Shown here one piece after another: positions 33,470 through 42,750 of a stretch of DNA of 64,000 nucleotides. The translations under genes and the position numbers were made by a program. This DNA comes from Intestinibacter sp964449895 (GTDB lineage: Bacteria; Bacillota; Clostridia; Peptostreptococcales; Peptostreptococcaceae): contig CAYVBY010000001.1 in the NCBI GenBank assembly GCA_964449895.1, positions 186,001 through 250,000 on the forward strand, given 5' to 3'. The notes beneath the pieces are model-generated. The model was not told the DNA's origin. It saw nothing but the letters and a program-made list of their open reading frames with translations, and ran no database searches. The number at the start of each line of letters is the position of its first letter. The first letter of the stretch is position 1.

Positions 33470-34117
33470 TTATAAATTTATATTTCTAACTACTAATAAA
33501 TAACCTTCTTTTACAGAGATTATACATTCATCCTCAAGCATAACATTTGAAATTCCAAGAGGTGACAAATACTTAAGCTCTGCATCATCTAAAGGATATT
33601 CTAAATTTTGTAAGGTAACTCCTAAAGCCTTATCTTTTAAAGCTAATATAGAAATAGTATTTCCTTTTTTACCTTTTATAATTCTTTTTTCGTTATGTAA
33701 TATGTAGATTTCTTCTTCATTAGTAATTATTCTAGGTTCTATCCCCATCTCATACACATGATACATAAAACCTATATTAGCTAAAGAATGATCAATACGT
33801 CCACCTAAAGAACCTATAAAATCAATTCTTTTTGCTCCTAAATCTTTAGCTAAATAAACACATAATTCTGAATCTGTTTCATCTTTATGAGTAGGAAATT
33901 TTTTAAATACTATATCATTATTTTCATAATAAGATATTAGATTATAATCTATAGAGTCTAAATCTCCTATTACATAGTTAGGTAAAATTCCCATATTATT
34001 TAGATGATTACATCCACCATCAGCTCCTATAATATAGTCGTAATTTTCTTTTTCTATTATTTTTTTAGTAGCTTCGTAATCTTTTACCTTTCCATTTAAT
34101 ACTATGCAAACTTTCAA
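33470..34117 (-). CDS. thiN: Thiamine pyrophosphokinase
   Basis: This 215-residue protein has the TPK pattern YIIGADGGCNHLNNMGILPN, VIGDLDSI, FPTHKDETDSELCVYLA and FIGSLGGRIDHSLANI. It converts thiamine to thiamine diphosphate using ATP. It is the last gene in the rsgA-rpe-thiN run, the same order as yloQ-rpe-yloS in B. subtilis. The C-terminal beta domain binds thiamine. Length is normal. Confidence 0.94.
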   Translation of the reverse strand: MKVCIVLNGKVKDYEATKKIIEKENYDYIIGADGGCNHLNNMGILPNYVIGDLDSIDYNLISYYENNDIVFKKFPTHKDETDSELCVYLAKDLGAKRIDFIGSLGGRIDHSLANIGFMYHVYEMGIEPRIITNEEEIYILHNEKRIIKGKKGNTISILALKDKALGVTLQNLEYPLDDAELKYLSPLGISNVMLEDECIISVKEGYLLVVRNINL

Positions 34118-34127
34118 TTATATCACC

Positions 34128-34784
34128 TTACTTGCTAGCATTTTCTCTAAGTGATTTAACAGCTTCATCTATATCTCCTGCTCCAAATATAGCAGAACCT
34201 GCAACTAAAACATTAGCACCAGCATCTACTACTTCTTTTATATTTGATGGTTTTACTCCTCCATCAACCTCTATATCTATATCAAGTCCCATTTCGCCTA
34301 TTAAAGCTTTTAATTCTTTTATTTTTTCAGTTACTACAGGTATATAAGATTGTCCACCAAATCCAGGATTTACAGACATTAATAATACCATATCTACATC
34401 TTGTAAAACATATTTTATAGTTTCTATTGGTGTTGCAGGATTTAAAGCTACACCTGCTTTTATTCCATAAGATTTTATATTTTGTATAGTTCTATGTAAA
34501 TGTCTACAAGCTTCTTGATGAACAACTATTATATCACATCCTGCATCTGCAAATTCTTTTATGTAGTTATCTGGATTTTCTATCATAAGGTGAGCATCAA
34601 ATACCATATTTACATCTTTTCTAAGTGATTTTACAATCCCTGGTCCTAAAGTTATATTTGGTACAAAATGTCCATCCATAACATCAATGTGTAAATATTC
34701 ACATCCTGCTTTTTCTACTTTTTTTACATCCTCTAATAATCTTGCGAAATCTGCTGATAAAATTGAAGGTGCTAATTTAATCAT
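34128..34784 (-). CDS. rpe: Ribulose-phosphate 3-epimerase
   Basis: This 218-residue TIM barrel opens MIKLAPSILSADFARLLEDV and has metal-binding HIDVMDGHFVPNITLGPGIV, DAHLMIENPD, MSVNPGFGGQSYIP, and DIEVDGGVKPSN. It interconverts ribulose-5-phosphate and xylulose-5-phosphate in the pentose phosphate pathway. One base separates it from rsgA upstream and 10 from thiN. Catalytic Asp residues and metal-binding His residues are all visible. Confidence 0.96.
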   Translation of the reverse strand: MIKLAPSILSADFARLLEDVKKVEKAGCEYLHIDVMDGHFVPNITLGPGIVKSLRKDVNMVFDAHLMIENPDNYIKEFADAGCDIIVVHQEACRHLHRTIQNIKSYGIKAGVALNPATPIETIKYVLQDVDMVLLMSVNPGFGGQSYIPVVTEKIKELKALIGEMGLDIDIEVDGGVKPSNIKEVVDAGANVLVAGSAIFGAGDIDEAVKSLRENASK

Positions 34785-34785
34785 T

Positions 34786-35667
34786 TTAATATCTCCTTTT
34801 CCCTTGTCTTATTTCATTTATTAATTGTATATAACTTTCATACCTTTCTTTTGGTATGTCCCCATCTTCTACTGCCTGTTTTACTGCACAGTTTGGTTCA
34901 TTTTGATGAATACATTTTGAACCAAACTTGCAATCATCATATTCATCAAATTCTATAAAATATTCCTTTAATTCTACATCTTCTATATCATCAAGTGTTA
35001 ATGAACTAAATCCAGGAGTATCTGCAACTAATCCTCCAAATTCTAATTCAAATAATTCAGCATGACGAGTTGTATGTCTTCCTCTTTTTATTTTATCACT
35101 TACATCTCCAGTTTGCAGTTTGAAATTACTATCTATTTCATTAAGTAAACTTGACTTTCCAACTCCTGATGGTCCTGCAAATACTACTGTATTATCTTTT
35201 AATTCTTCTTTTATCTTGTCGATATTAATTTTTTTAGTGTTGCTAACTCCTATAACTTTATATCCACAAGGTTCATAAATGTCTTTTATCTTTTGGTAAG
35301 TATTATCATCATCTAAATCTATTTTAGTAAGCACTATCACAATTTCTAGATTTTCTCTTTCTGCAAGTACGATAAATCTATCTAATAAAGATAAATGTGG
35401 TGTTGGATTTTTTACAGCGAAAACTATAAGTGCCTTGTTTACATTGGCAATAGGCGGCCTAACAAGTTCTGTATCTCTTTTTTCGATTTCTTCTACTACA
35501 CCCTTTTTATTTTCTTCATCTACTATACTAATTTTTACTCTGTCTCCTACAAGTGGAGTTATTTTATTTTTTCTAAAAATTCCTCTAGCTCTACATTCAT
35601 AAAGACAATTACCTGTCTCTACATAGTAAAAACCTCCAATACCTTTTATTATCCTACCTTCTATCAT
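34786..35667 (-). CDS. rsgA: Ribosome small subunit GTPase RsgA
   Basis: This 293-residue protein has an N-terminal OB-fold (1-about 65) and a circularly permuted GTPase domain in which LTKID (G4) precedes GPSGVGKSSLLNEI (G1). The switch region is KIKRGRHTTRHAEL and G3 is DTPGF. A zinc-binding C-terminus follows (CKFGSKCIHQNEPNCAVKQA, knuckle cysteines and His). It helps late maturation of the 30S subunit. It follows the PASTA kinase gene by 35 bp. Confidence 0.95.
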   Translation of the reverse strand: MIEGRIIKGIGGFYYVETGNCLYECRARGIFRKNKITPLVGDRVKISIVDEENKKGVVEEIEKRDTELVRPPIANVNKALIVFAVKNPTPHLSLLDRFIVLAERENLEIVIVLTKIDLDDDNTYQKIKDIYEPCGYKVIGVSNTKKINIDKIKEELKDNTVVFAGPSGVGKSSLLNEIDSNFKLQTGDVSDKIKRGRHTTRHAELFELEFGGLVADTPGFSSLTLDDIEDVELKEYFIEFDEYDDCKFGSKCIHQNEPNCAVKQAVEDGDIPKERYESYIQLINEIRQGKRRY

Positions 35668-35702
35668 TAAAGTCCTCCTAAATAATTTGTATATCTAAAA
35701 TA

Positions 35703-37370
35703 CTATTGTCCTTCTCCAGATCCATTTGTATTATCTTTATCATCTGATCCTGTATTGTTACCTTCTCCTGTATTGCCATCTTCTGGTTTTGGATCCTCTG
35801 ATGGTTGCTCAGCTGGTTTTGGACCTTTACTTATAACTAAATCAACTCTTGTATTTTGAAGAATTCCACTAGTTCCTGATGTTGGAGTTTGAGATATTAC
35901 AATTCCCTCCTCATAATCATCACTGTACTCATAACTTCTAGAGCCAACTTGTAGATTATTTTTTTCTATCCTTTCTTTGGCTTTTTCAAAATCAAGTCCT
36001 ACACAATTTGGTACACTAGCCTCTTTTCCACCTAAACTTACAACTACACTTATTGTATCTCCAGGTTTTAGCTCACCAGTTTGTGGTGTTTGAGAAATAA
36101 CATATCCTTTTTCAACATTTGCACTGTACTCTTCAGATTGTTGTATTCTAATACCTAATTGGTTTGCTTGTTTACTTACTTCATCTATATGTTGTCCTAC
36201 AAAATTAGGTACAGCAAAAGATTTAATATCTGTTTCTTCTCCACCTAAAAGATTTTTGCCAGCAAATATTCCACCAGCAGCAATTACTATTACTAATACT
36301 GCCGCTATTAAAGTTTTTAATATTTTTTTCGCACCTTTATTTTTTTTCTTATTATTTTTATTTGTTTTTTTTCTATGTTTTTCTTCATATTCTTCATCAT
36401 CTTCTTCATCTTCATATTTATAGTCTTCTAAATTTTCTTCATAAAATTTATTTTTGTTTGAAGAATATAATTTAGATTGTGCAAGTAATTTATCATAATC
36501 TATCTTTTGAGTTACATAATTATCATACTCTTTTATAAAATCTAAATCTATATTTTTTTCTATGTATTCTATATCTTCTATTACTTCTTCTGCACTTTGA
36601 TATCTATCTTCCGGTGATTTTTCTGTCAACTTACTAATTAATGTTCTAACACTATGAGGTATACTTATTTTTTCATCTTGCGTAAATTCAATTTCTTCAT
36701 TGATATGTTGAAGAGCTATAGATATCGGACTGTCACCTCTAAAAGGAACTTTTCCTATTATCATTTCATATAAAACTATACCTAAAGAGTATAAATCTGC
36801 ATTTTGAGATACTGATTGACCTTTAGCTTGCTCTGGTGAAAAATAATGTACAGACCCTATGATACTTCCAATATTTGTAATAGTTGAATTTGAAACAGCT
36901 TTAGCTATACCAAAATCTGCAACTTTAACTTGTCTTCCTTCATTTGAAATTAATATATTGTGAGGTTTTATATCTCTATGAATAACTCCTTTTTTGTGTG
37001 CAGCACTTAAAGCTTGTGCTATTTGTTTAGTTATATCAAGAGCTGTATACTCGTCTAAAACACCTTCATTTTTTATTATTTCTTTTAAATTTTGACCATC
37101 TACATATTCCATCACTATATAGTTTACTTTTCCTTCTTGTCCAACATCATAAACATTTACTATATTTGGATGGGTTACATTTGCAACAGCTTCTGCCTCT
37201 CTCTTAAATTTAGCTAAAAACTCTTCATCATCTGCAAATTCTGGTCTTAAAATTTTGACAGCTACAATTCTATTTAGAAGTTTGTCTTTTGCTTGATATA
37301 CAAAAGCCATCCCTCCATCTCCAATTTTTCTCATAAGCTGATATCTATTACCTAAAATCGTTTGTTCCAC
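35703..37370 (-). CDS. prkC: PASTA-domain Ser/Thr protein kinase PrkC
   Basis: This 555-residue protein has a kinase domain (about 8-270) with glycine loop IGDGGMAFVY, VAVKIL lysine, catalytic HRDIKPHNIL and DFGIAKA. A charged juxtamembrane stretch, one membrane segment (about 347-367) and two PASTA repeats follow (about 377-440 and 445-515). The tail is Pro/Asp/Gly/Asn-rich. It senses muropeptides or lipid II and phosphorylates cell-wall, division and translation proteins. Two PASTA units is fewer than the three in B. subtilis PrkC. It is paired with the PP2C phosphatase 12 bp upstream. Confidence 0.95.
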   Translation of the reverse strand: MEQTILGNRYQLMRKIGDGGMAFVYQAKDKLLNRIVAVKILRPEFADDEEFLAKFKREAEAVANVTHPNIVNVYDVGQEGKVNYIVMEYVDGQNLKEIIKNEGVLDEYTALDITKQIAQALSAAHKKGVIHRDIKPHNILISNEGRQVKVADFGIAKAVSNSTITNIGSIIGSVHYFSPEQAKGQSVSQNADLYSLGIVLYEMIIGKVPFRGDSPISIALQHINEEIEFTQDEKISIPHSVRTLISKLTEKSPEDRYQSAEEVIEDIEYIEKNIDLDFIKEYDNYVTQKIDYDKLLAQSKLYSSNKNKFYEENLEDYKYEDEEDDEEYEEKHRKKTNKNNKKKNKGAKKILKTLIAAVLVIVIAAGGIFAGKNLLGGEETDIKSFAVPNFVGQHIDEVSKQANQLGIRIQQSEEYSANVEKGYVISQTPQTGELKPGDTISVVVSLGGKEASVPNCVGLDFEKAKERIEKNNLQVGSRSYEYSDDYEEGIVISQTPTSGTSGILQNTRVDLVISKGPKPAEQPSEDPKPEDGNTGEGNNTGSDDKDNTNGSGEGQ

Positions 37371-37382
37371 ATTTTCACCTTC

Positions 37383-38132
37383 TTATCTTTTTATTAAAAT
37401 AACTGATGTATTGTCTCTTCCCGCAGTTTTGTTTGTAAAATCTATTAATTTTTTTGTAGCTTCATCTACATCTTCATTTTCAGATAAAATTTCTTTTATT
37501 TTATCGTCTACAATATATCCAGTAAGTCCATCTGTAGCTAATAAAATCTTATCATTTTCTTTTAGTTTCTCTCTAAATATGTCTACAGCTACCATATTAT
37601 CAGTACCCATAGCTCTAGTTATGTGATTTCTGATTGGATGCGTCATAGCTTCCTCTTCTGATATAATATTCATTCTAACTAAATCTTCTACTACAGAATG
37701 ATCTATAGTTATACGATTTAACTCTTCATCTCTTAAAATATAGCATCTACTATCGCCTACATTTGCAACATACATTTCATCATTATATATAATTACAGTA
37801 ACTAATGTAGTTCCCATTCCAAAAAAACTTTTATCTTCTTTAGATTTTTCGTATATTTGATTATTTACATAGTTATAGGCTTGTTTTATAACGTCATCTA
37901 AATAATCTATTTTCACATTTCCTTCTTGTGATAAATTTTTACCCAAAAAATCGATTATTCCATTTACAGCCATTTGACTTGCAATTTCACCTTTATTATG
38001 TCCACCCATTCCATCAGCTAAAGCAAATATTCCTATTTTTGTATCATCATCTTTACATATGATTTTTGCATCTACAAAATCTTCATTGTTTTTTCTGACT
38101 TTGCCTATATCAGACGCCAAACTAAAAATCAT
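37383..38132 (-). CDS. prpC: PP2C-type protein phosphatase PrpC/Stp
   Basis: With the start at 38132, after AAGGGGG, the protein is 249 residues (MIFSLASDIGKVRKNNED). The longer reading to 38180 overlaps rlmN and has no binding site. PP2C motifs are ALADGMGGHNKGEIAS (metal Asp), VGDSRCYIL, LLATDGLTGYI and GRDNTSVILI. It removes phosphates added by PrkC. Adjacent kinase-phosphatase pairs are conserved in Firmicutes. Confidence 0.95.
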   Translation of the reverse strand: MIFSLASDIGKVRKNNEDFVDAKIICKDDDTKIGIFALADGMGGHNKGEIASQMAVNGIIDFLGKNLSQEGNVKIDYLDDVIKQAYNYVNNQIYEKSKEDKSFFGMGTTLVTVIIYNDEMYVANVGDSRCYILRDEELNRITIDHSVVEDLVRMNIISEEEAMTHPIRNHITRAMGTDNMVAVDIFREKLKENDKILLATDGLTGYIVDDKIKEILSENEDVDEATKKLIDFTNKTAGRDNTSVILIKR

Positions 38133-38149
38133 ATTTTTACCCCCTTTTT

Positions 38150-39181
38150 CTACTTGTGTTTTCTTCTCAATTGACCACAAGCTCCTCCTATGTCAGAACC
38201 CATAGAAATTCTTACAGTAGTTGGTATATTATTTTTTTGTAATGCATCTCTAAATTTATAAATATATGTTTTATCTGGTCTTTCAAAATCTCTTTCTTCT
38301 ACCTTATTGATAGGAATTAAGTTTACATGGCATAACATTCCTTTTAATAGTTTGCTTATCTCATCAGATTCAACCTTAGAGTCATTTACTCCTTTTATTA
38401 AGGAATACTCAAATGTTACTCTTCTATTAGTTTTATCTATATAATTTTGACATGCTTTAATTATATCTTTTACTTTATATGCCCTTGCAATTGGCATTAT
38501 TTCAGCTCTCTTATCATCAAAAGGAGAGTGTAAAGATAGTGCTAAATTAATAGGTATATTTAAGTCTGCAAGTTCATACATCTTCGGTACAATACCGCAA
38601 GTAGAAAGAGTTATATGTCTATATCCTATGTTGAGACCATTTTCTTCATTTACAATTTTTAAAAATTGCTTAGTGTTTTCAAAGTTATCTAACGGTTCTC
38701 CACTTCCCATTAAAACTAAATTAGAAACTCTTTTTCCTGTATCCTCTTGGATTTTGATTATTTGGTCTAAAATTTCCCAAGGTTCTAAATTTCTAATAAG
38801 TCCATCCATTGTAGATGCACAAAATTTACATCCCATTCTACATCCTACTTGATTAGAAATACACGCTGTAACTCTGTCTTCATAATCCATCATTACTGAT
38901 TCTATTATATTACCATCATTTAATAAGAATAAATATTTTTTTGTTTTATCTACTTTAGATTTTAACACCAATTCAGTCTCTAAGTTACCTATATATGAAA
39001 CTTTTTCTAATTTTTCTCTAAGAGACTTAGGAATATTTTTCATATCATCAAAACTTTTAGCACCTTTATATATCCATGAAAAAATTTGACTTCCTCTAAA
39101 AGGCTTTTCTCCTATCTCTTTTAGGAATTCTTTTAATTCTGCTTCAGTAAAGTTTTTTAGAGCTATTTTTTTATTTTCCAT
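38150..39181 (-). CDS. rlmN: Dual-specificity RNA methyltransferase RlmN
   Basis: This 343-residue radical-SAM protein has the CxxxCxxC cluster motif in QVGCRMGCKFCAST. VLMGSGEPLDNFEN, ITLSTCGIVPKMYELAD and the C-terminal SMGSDIGGACGQLRRK (mechanistic Cys) also match. It methylates A2503 of 23S rRNA and A37 of some tRNAs. The order rsmB-rlmN-prpC-prkC-rsgA is the conserved Gram-positive one. Adding residues to S/G at ribosome sites may influence antibiotic response, but this is ordinary RlmN, not Cfr. Confidence 0.95.
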   Translation of the reverse strand: MENKKIALKNFTEAELKEFLKEIGEKPFRGSQIFSWIYKGAKSFDDMKNIPKSLREKLEKVSYIGNLETELVLKSKVDKTKKYLFLLNDGNIIESVMMDYEDRVTACISNQVGCRMGCKFCASTMDGLIRNLEPWEILDQIIKIQEDTGKRVSNLVLMGSGEPLDNFENTKQFLKIVNEENGLNIGYRHITLSTCGIVPKMYELADLNIPINLALSLHSPFDDKRAEIMPIARAYKVKDIIKACQNYIDKTNRRVTFEYSLIKGVNDSKVESDEISKLLKGMLCHVNLIPINKVEERDFERPDKTYIYKFRDALQKNNIPTTVRISMGSDIGGACGQLRRKHK

Positions 39182-39189
39182 ATTGCTAC

Positions 39190-40515
39190 CTACCTTACTC
39201 TTTTTAATTTTGCTATAAAAAATCCATCCATACCGTGAACATTTGGATAAATTTTTATATATCCTTTTTCTTCATTTTCTAAATCTACATTTATGTTTTC
39301 TATTTTTTCAAATTCAAATCTCTTATTGCTTTGTAAGAAACTTTCTACTACTTCTATATTTTCGTTATCTTGTACTGTACAAGTACTGTACACTAAAGTT
39401 CCTCCGACTTTTACATATTTAGAGGCATTTTGAAGAATTTCTCTTTGTAATTTTGGAAGATCTTTAAATTCGTCCTTTTCTTTGTATTTAATTTCAGGTT
39501 TTCTTCTTATAATTCCAAGACCTGAACAAGGTACATCAGCAAGTACATAGTCAAATTTTTCTACACTTTCCTTGTCTAAATTCAATGCATCAAATAATTC
39601 TACAGTTACATTTTTTAAACCTAAACGATTTACAGAATTTTTGATTAAATTTATTTTGTGATCATATATATCTCTAGATACTACTTTTCCAGTATTGTTC
39701 ATAAGTGTAGCTATATGAGTAGTTTTTCCTCCTGGAGCACTACATATATCTATAACTTGGCTATTTTCTTTTGGATTTAATACTTTTCCAACTAGCATAG
39801 AACTTATATCTTGAACTGTAAAAAATCCTTTTTTGTATAAATCATTATTTTCTATGTTTTTAAGATTGTTCACTTTTATAGCTTCATCTATAAATGAAAC
39901 TTTCTCGCATTTTACGTCTTGTTTTTCAAGTAATTCTATTAATTCATCTCTGTTTATTTTTAAAGTGTTTACTCTTAAATATAGACTTGGCTTTTCATTA
40001 TTTGCCTCTAGTAAATCTTCAGTAAAATCCTTTCCAAAGTTACTTATCCAATTTCTAACAATCCATCTATCGTAAGAATATTTAGTAGATAAATAATCTA
40101 CTGGATCTTTTATATTTACTTCTCCTATAGTTTCTTTTTGTCTTATTACATTTCTTAAAACGGCATTTATAAATCCTGAAGATCTATTATCTATTTTTTT
40201 AGCTAAATTAACTGTTTCATTTACACCTGCATAATCTGATACACTATCTAAAAATAGAATTTGATATATTCCCATTCTAAGAAGTATTTTAACTTTTAAA
40301 TTTAATTTATTAGTTTTTATTTTTGATAATTTATCTATTATATAATCTAGATATATTTTATTTTCTACTACTCCGTATATAATTTCTGTAGCAAATCCTC
40401 TATCTCTTTTGTCTAGATTACAATCTTTAAAATGCTTATTTATAGCCATATTTGAGTAGTTTTTGTTTTTTTCTATATCAAATAAAACATTATAAGCCAT
40501 CTTTCTTGCTTTCAT
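39190..40515 (-). CDS. rsmB: 16S rRNA (cytosine-967 C5)-methyltransferase RsmB
   Basis: This 441-residue protein has an N-terminal NusB-like domain (1-about 140) and the Sun/NOL1 methyltransferase domain (DICSAPGGKTTHIATLMNN). Its catalytic cysteines lie in VPCSGLGIIRRKPEIKY and YSTCTVQDNENIEVV. It makes m5C967 in 16S rRNA. It lies 8 bp from rlmN. Length is normal. Confidence 0.95.
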   Translation of the reverse strand: MKARKMAYNVLFDIEKNKNYSNMAINKHFKDCNLDKRDRGFATEIIYGVVENKIYLDYIIDKLSKIKTNKLNLKVKILLRMGIYQILFLDSVSDYAGVNETVNLAKKIDNRSSGFINAVLRNVIRQKETIGEVNIKDPVDYLSTKYSYDRWIVRNWISNFGKDFTEDLLEANNEKPSLYLRVNTLKINRDELIELLEKQDVKCEKVSFIDEAIKVNNLKNIENNDLYKKGFFTVQDISSMLVGKVLNPKENSQVIDICSAPGGKTTHIATLMNNTGKVVSRDIYDHKINLIKNSVNRLGLKNVTVELFDALNLDKESVEKFDYVLADVPCSGLGIIRRKPEIKYKEKDEFKDLPKLQREILQNASKYVKVGGTLVYSTCTVQDNENIEVVESFLQSNKRFEFEKIENINVDLENEEKGYIKIYPNVHGMDGFFIAKLKRVR

Positions 40516-40613
40516 AAAATTTTCTCCTTAATCAAATTAAGGGCGTGTTAAAAAGTAAATTTTAAATTTGACCTTATAACATTCCCTTATATATATATTA
40601 TCATATTTTTTGC

Positions 40614-41306
40614 TTAATCATCTCTTTTATCGGCAATTGCAATTAATCTTACTAATTGAAGCACTGCTGTAGCCGCTGCCGCAACATAAGTTAAAGCTGC
40701 TGCATTAAGCACTTTTCTACTTTTTCTAACTTCATCATGACTTACTATACCTAAGTTTTCAATTTGAACTAAGGCTCTACTTGAAGCATTAAATTCTACT
40801 GGTAAAGTTACTAATTGGAAAATTACAGTAGCACTAAATAAAAGTATTCCTATTTTTAGTAAAAATGAAAAACTAGACATAAATAATCCTATACCTATTA
40901 ATGCCCAAGACGCACTTGAAGCAAAATTAACGACTGGAACTATAGCACCTCTTATATTAAGTGGAGCATATCCTCTAGCATGTTGAATAGCATGACCACA
41001 TTCATGTGCTGCTACAGCTACAGAAGTAATAGAAGTCCCTCTATATACATCAGTAGATAATCTTAAAGTCTTACTTCTTGGGTCGTAATGATCACTTAAA
41101 TTACCTCCTGTCATCTCTATTCTAACATCATATATTCCATTTGCATTTAAAATCGCTCTAGCTGTTTCCTCTCCTGTATAACCTCTTTGTGTATGAACTC
41201 TAAAGTATTTGTTTGTAGTTGAAGATACTTTAAATTGAGCATACATAGTAAGTATTATTGCAGGAATTAAAATAATATATGTTGAATCATAATAAAATGG
41301 ATACAT
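40614..41306 (-). CDS. Neutral zinc metallopeptidase, YugP family
   Basis: This 230-residue membrane protein has an N-terminal hydrophobic segment and the metallopeptidase motif HECGHAIQHA (about residues 89-98). Two or three further membrane segments follow (about 120-170 and the C-terminal region). The YugP family is common in Firmicutes and sits in this operon in many clostridia; substrate is unknown. It starts 42 bp after fmt and is 98 bp before rsmB. VAAHECGHAIQHARG gives the catalytic Glu and two zinc His residues; the third ligand is not certain. Confidence 0.88.
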   Translation of the reverse strand: MYPFYYDSTYIILIPAIILTMYAQFKVSSTTNKYFRVHTQRGYTGEETARAILNANGIYDVRIEMTGGNLSDHYDPRSKTLRLSTDVYRGTSITSVAVAAHECGHAIQHARGYAPLNIRGAIVPVVNFASSASWALIGIGLFMSSFSFLLKIGILLFSATVIFQLVTLPVEFNASSRALVQIENLGIVSHDEVRKSRKVLNAAALTYVAAAATAVLQLVRLIAIADKRDD

Positions 41307-41347
41307 TATTAAACACTCCTAATCTCAAAATTTTTCATATATTAAAT

Positions 41348-42277
41348 TTAGTTTAGTAAAGTTCCCTCTTCTATACTATTTCCTTTTATAAATTCTTTAA
41401 CTTCCATTCTTTTTTTGTTTGGCATTTGTATTTCAGTTATTAATATAACATTTTCACCAGTAGCTACTTTTATACCATCTTTGTCTACTTTTAAAACAGT
41501 GCCTGGTTCTTTAGTAGTTTTTTCTTCTAATACAGATGTTTTCCAAACCTTCATTTTCTTTTCTCCACAATTAGTATATGCACTTGGCCATGGATTTACA
41601 CCTCTAACTAAATTGTGAACTTCTCTAGCAGTTTTTGTAAAGTCTATATGACCTAAATTTTTGTCCATTATTGGAGCATAAGTAAACTCCTCGTGATTTT
41701 GAGGTGTTCTAGTTGCTTTTTCTTGTTTTATTAATTCTAAAGTTTGGCAAAGGAGCTCACTTCCTTCAACAGTCATCTTATCATGAAGTTCTCCTGCTGT
41801 AATTTCATCATCTAATTTAAATTCACTTTGTGAAATTACATCTCCTGAATCTAATCCTTCATCCATAAACATTATTGAAACTCCAGTTTTTTCTTCACCG
41901 TTTATTATTACCCAGTTAATAGGTGCTGCTCCTCTATATTTTGGAAGTAATGATACATGAACATTTATACAACCATATTTTGGTATATCTAAAAATTCCT
42001 TAGATAAAATTTGCCCATAAGCTACTACTACTATAATATCTGGATTTAAATTTTTTATTTCATTTACAAATTCTTGGTCTTTTGCATTATTTGGTTGGTA
42101 AATAGCTAAATTGTTATCAACGGCAACTTGTTTAACCGGAGAAAATACAATTTTTTTTCCCCTACCTACTTGTTTATCTGGCTGTGTAACTACTCCTATT
42201 ACATCATATTTTTCATCTATAAGCTTTTGTAAACACCCACTAGCAATATCTGGTGTTCCCATAAATAATATTTTCAA
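41348..42277 (-). CDS. fmt: Methionyl-tRNA formyltransferase
   Basis: A TTG start at 42277 lies nine bases after AGGAG, giving 309 residues ((M)KILFMGTPDIASGCLQKL). The ORF's upstream TTG at 42286 touches the binding site. Conserved segments are VGVVTQPDKQVGRGKK-like (here IGVVTQPDKQVGRGKK), INVHVSLLPKYRGAAPINW and DEGLDSGDVI, with an OB-fold C-terminal domain (about 205-305). It formylates initiator Met-tRNA. The def gene is 13 bp upstream, the standard def-fmt pair. Confidence 0.95.
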   Translation of the reverse strand: MKILFMGTPDIASGCLQKLIDEKYDVIGVVTQPDKQVGRGKKIVFSPVKQVAVDNNLAIYQPNNAKDQEFVNEIKNLNPDIIVVVAYGQILSKEFLDIPKYGCINVHVSLLPKYRGAAPINWVIINGEEKTGVSIMFMDEGLDSGDVISQSEFKLDDEITAGELHDKMTVEGSELLCQTLELIKQEKATRTPQNHEEFTYAPIMDKNLGHIDFTKTAREVHNLVRGVNPWPSAYTNCGEKKMKVWKTSVLEEKTTKEPGTVLKVDKDGIKVATGENVILITEIQMPNKKRMEVKEFIKGNSIEEGTLLN

Positions 42278-42289
42278 ATAAATCAACTC

Positions 42290-42730
42290 CTATTTTTGAA
42301 CTTTGTCTACATATAATATTCCGTCTAAGTGATCTATTTCATGACAGAATGCTCTTGCAAGTAATTCTTCTCCTTCTATTTCAAACCATTCACCATCTCT
42401 ATTTTGAGCTCTAACTTTAACTCTATATGGTCTTAAAACATCTCCACTTTCTCCTGGAACACTTAAACATCCTTCACAATCTAAATCTTCGCCTTCAGTT
42501 TCTATTATTTCTGGATTTATAAGTTCTAAAAGTCCTTCTCCTATATCTATTACAACTATTCTTTTAAGTATACCTACTTGTGGTGCTGCAAGACCTACAC
42601 CATCAGCATCATACATAGTATCTGCCATATCATCTAGTAATTGTATTATTTTATCGTTTATTTCTGTAACAACTTTGCATTTTTTTCTTAGAACTGGTTC
42701 TCCTATTTTTACTATTTGTCTTAATGCCAT
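42290..42730 (-). CDS. def: Peptide deformylase
   Basis: This 146-residue metallo-enzyme has all three motifs: GVGLAAPQVG, EGCLSVPG (metal Cys) and HEIDHLDGILYVD (two metal His and catalytic Glu). It removes the N-formyl group from nascent proteins. It lies between priA and fmt. Its length is that of short type 1B deformylases. Confidence 0.96.
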   Translation of the reverse strand: MALRQIVKIGEPVLRKKCKVVTEINDKIIQLLDDMADTMYDADGVGLAAPQVGILKRIVVIDIGEGLLELINPEIIETEGEDLDCEGCLSVPGESGDVLRPYRVKVRAQNRDGEWFEIEGEELLARAFCHEIDHLDGILYVDKVQK

Positions 42731-42750
42731 TTTTATTCCTCCTAAAATTC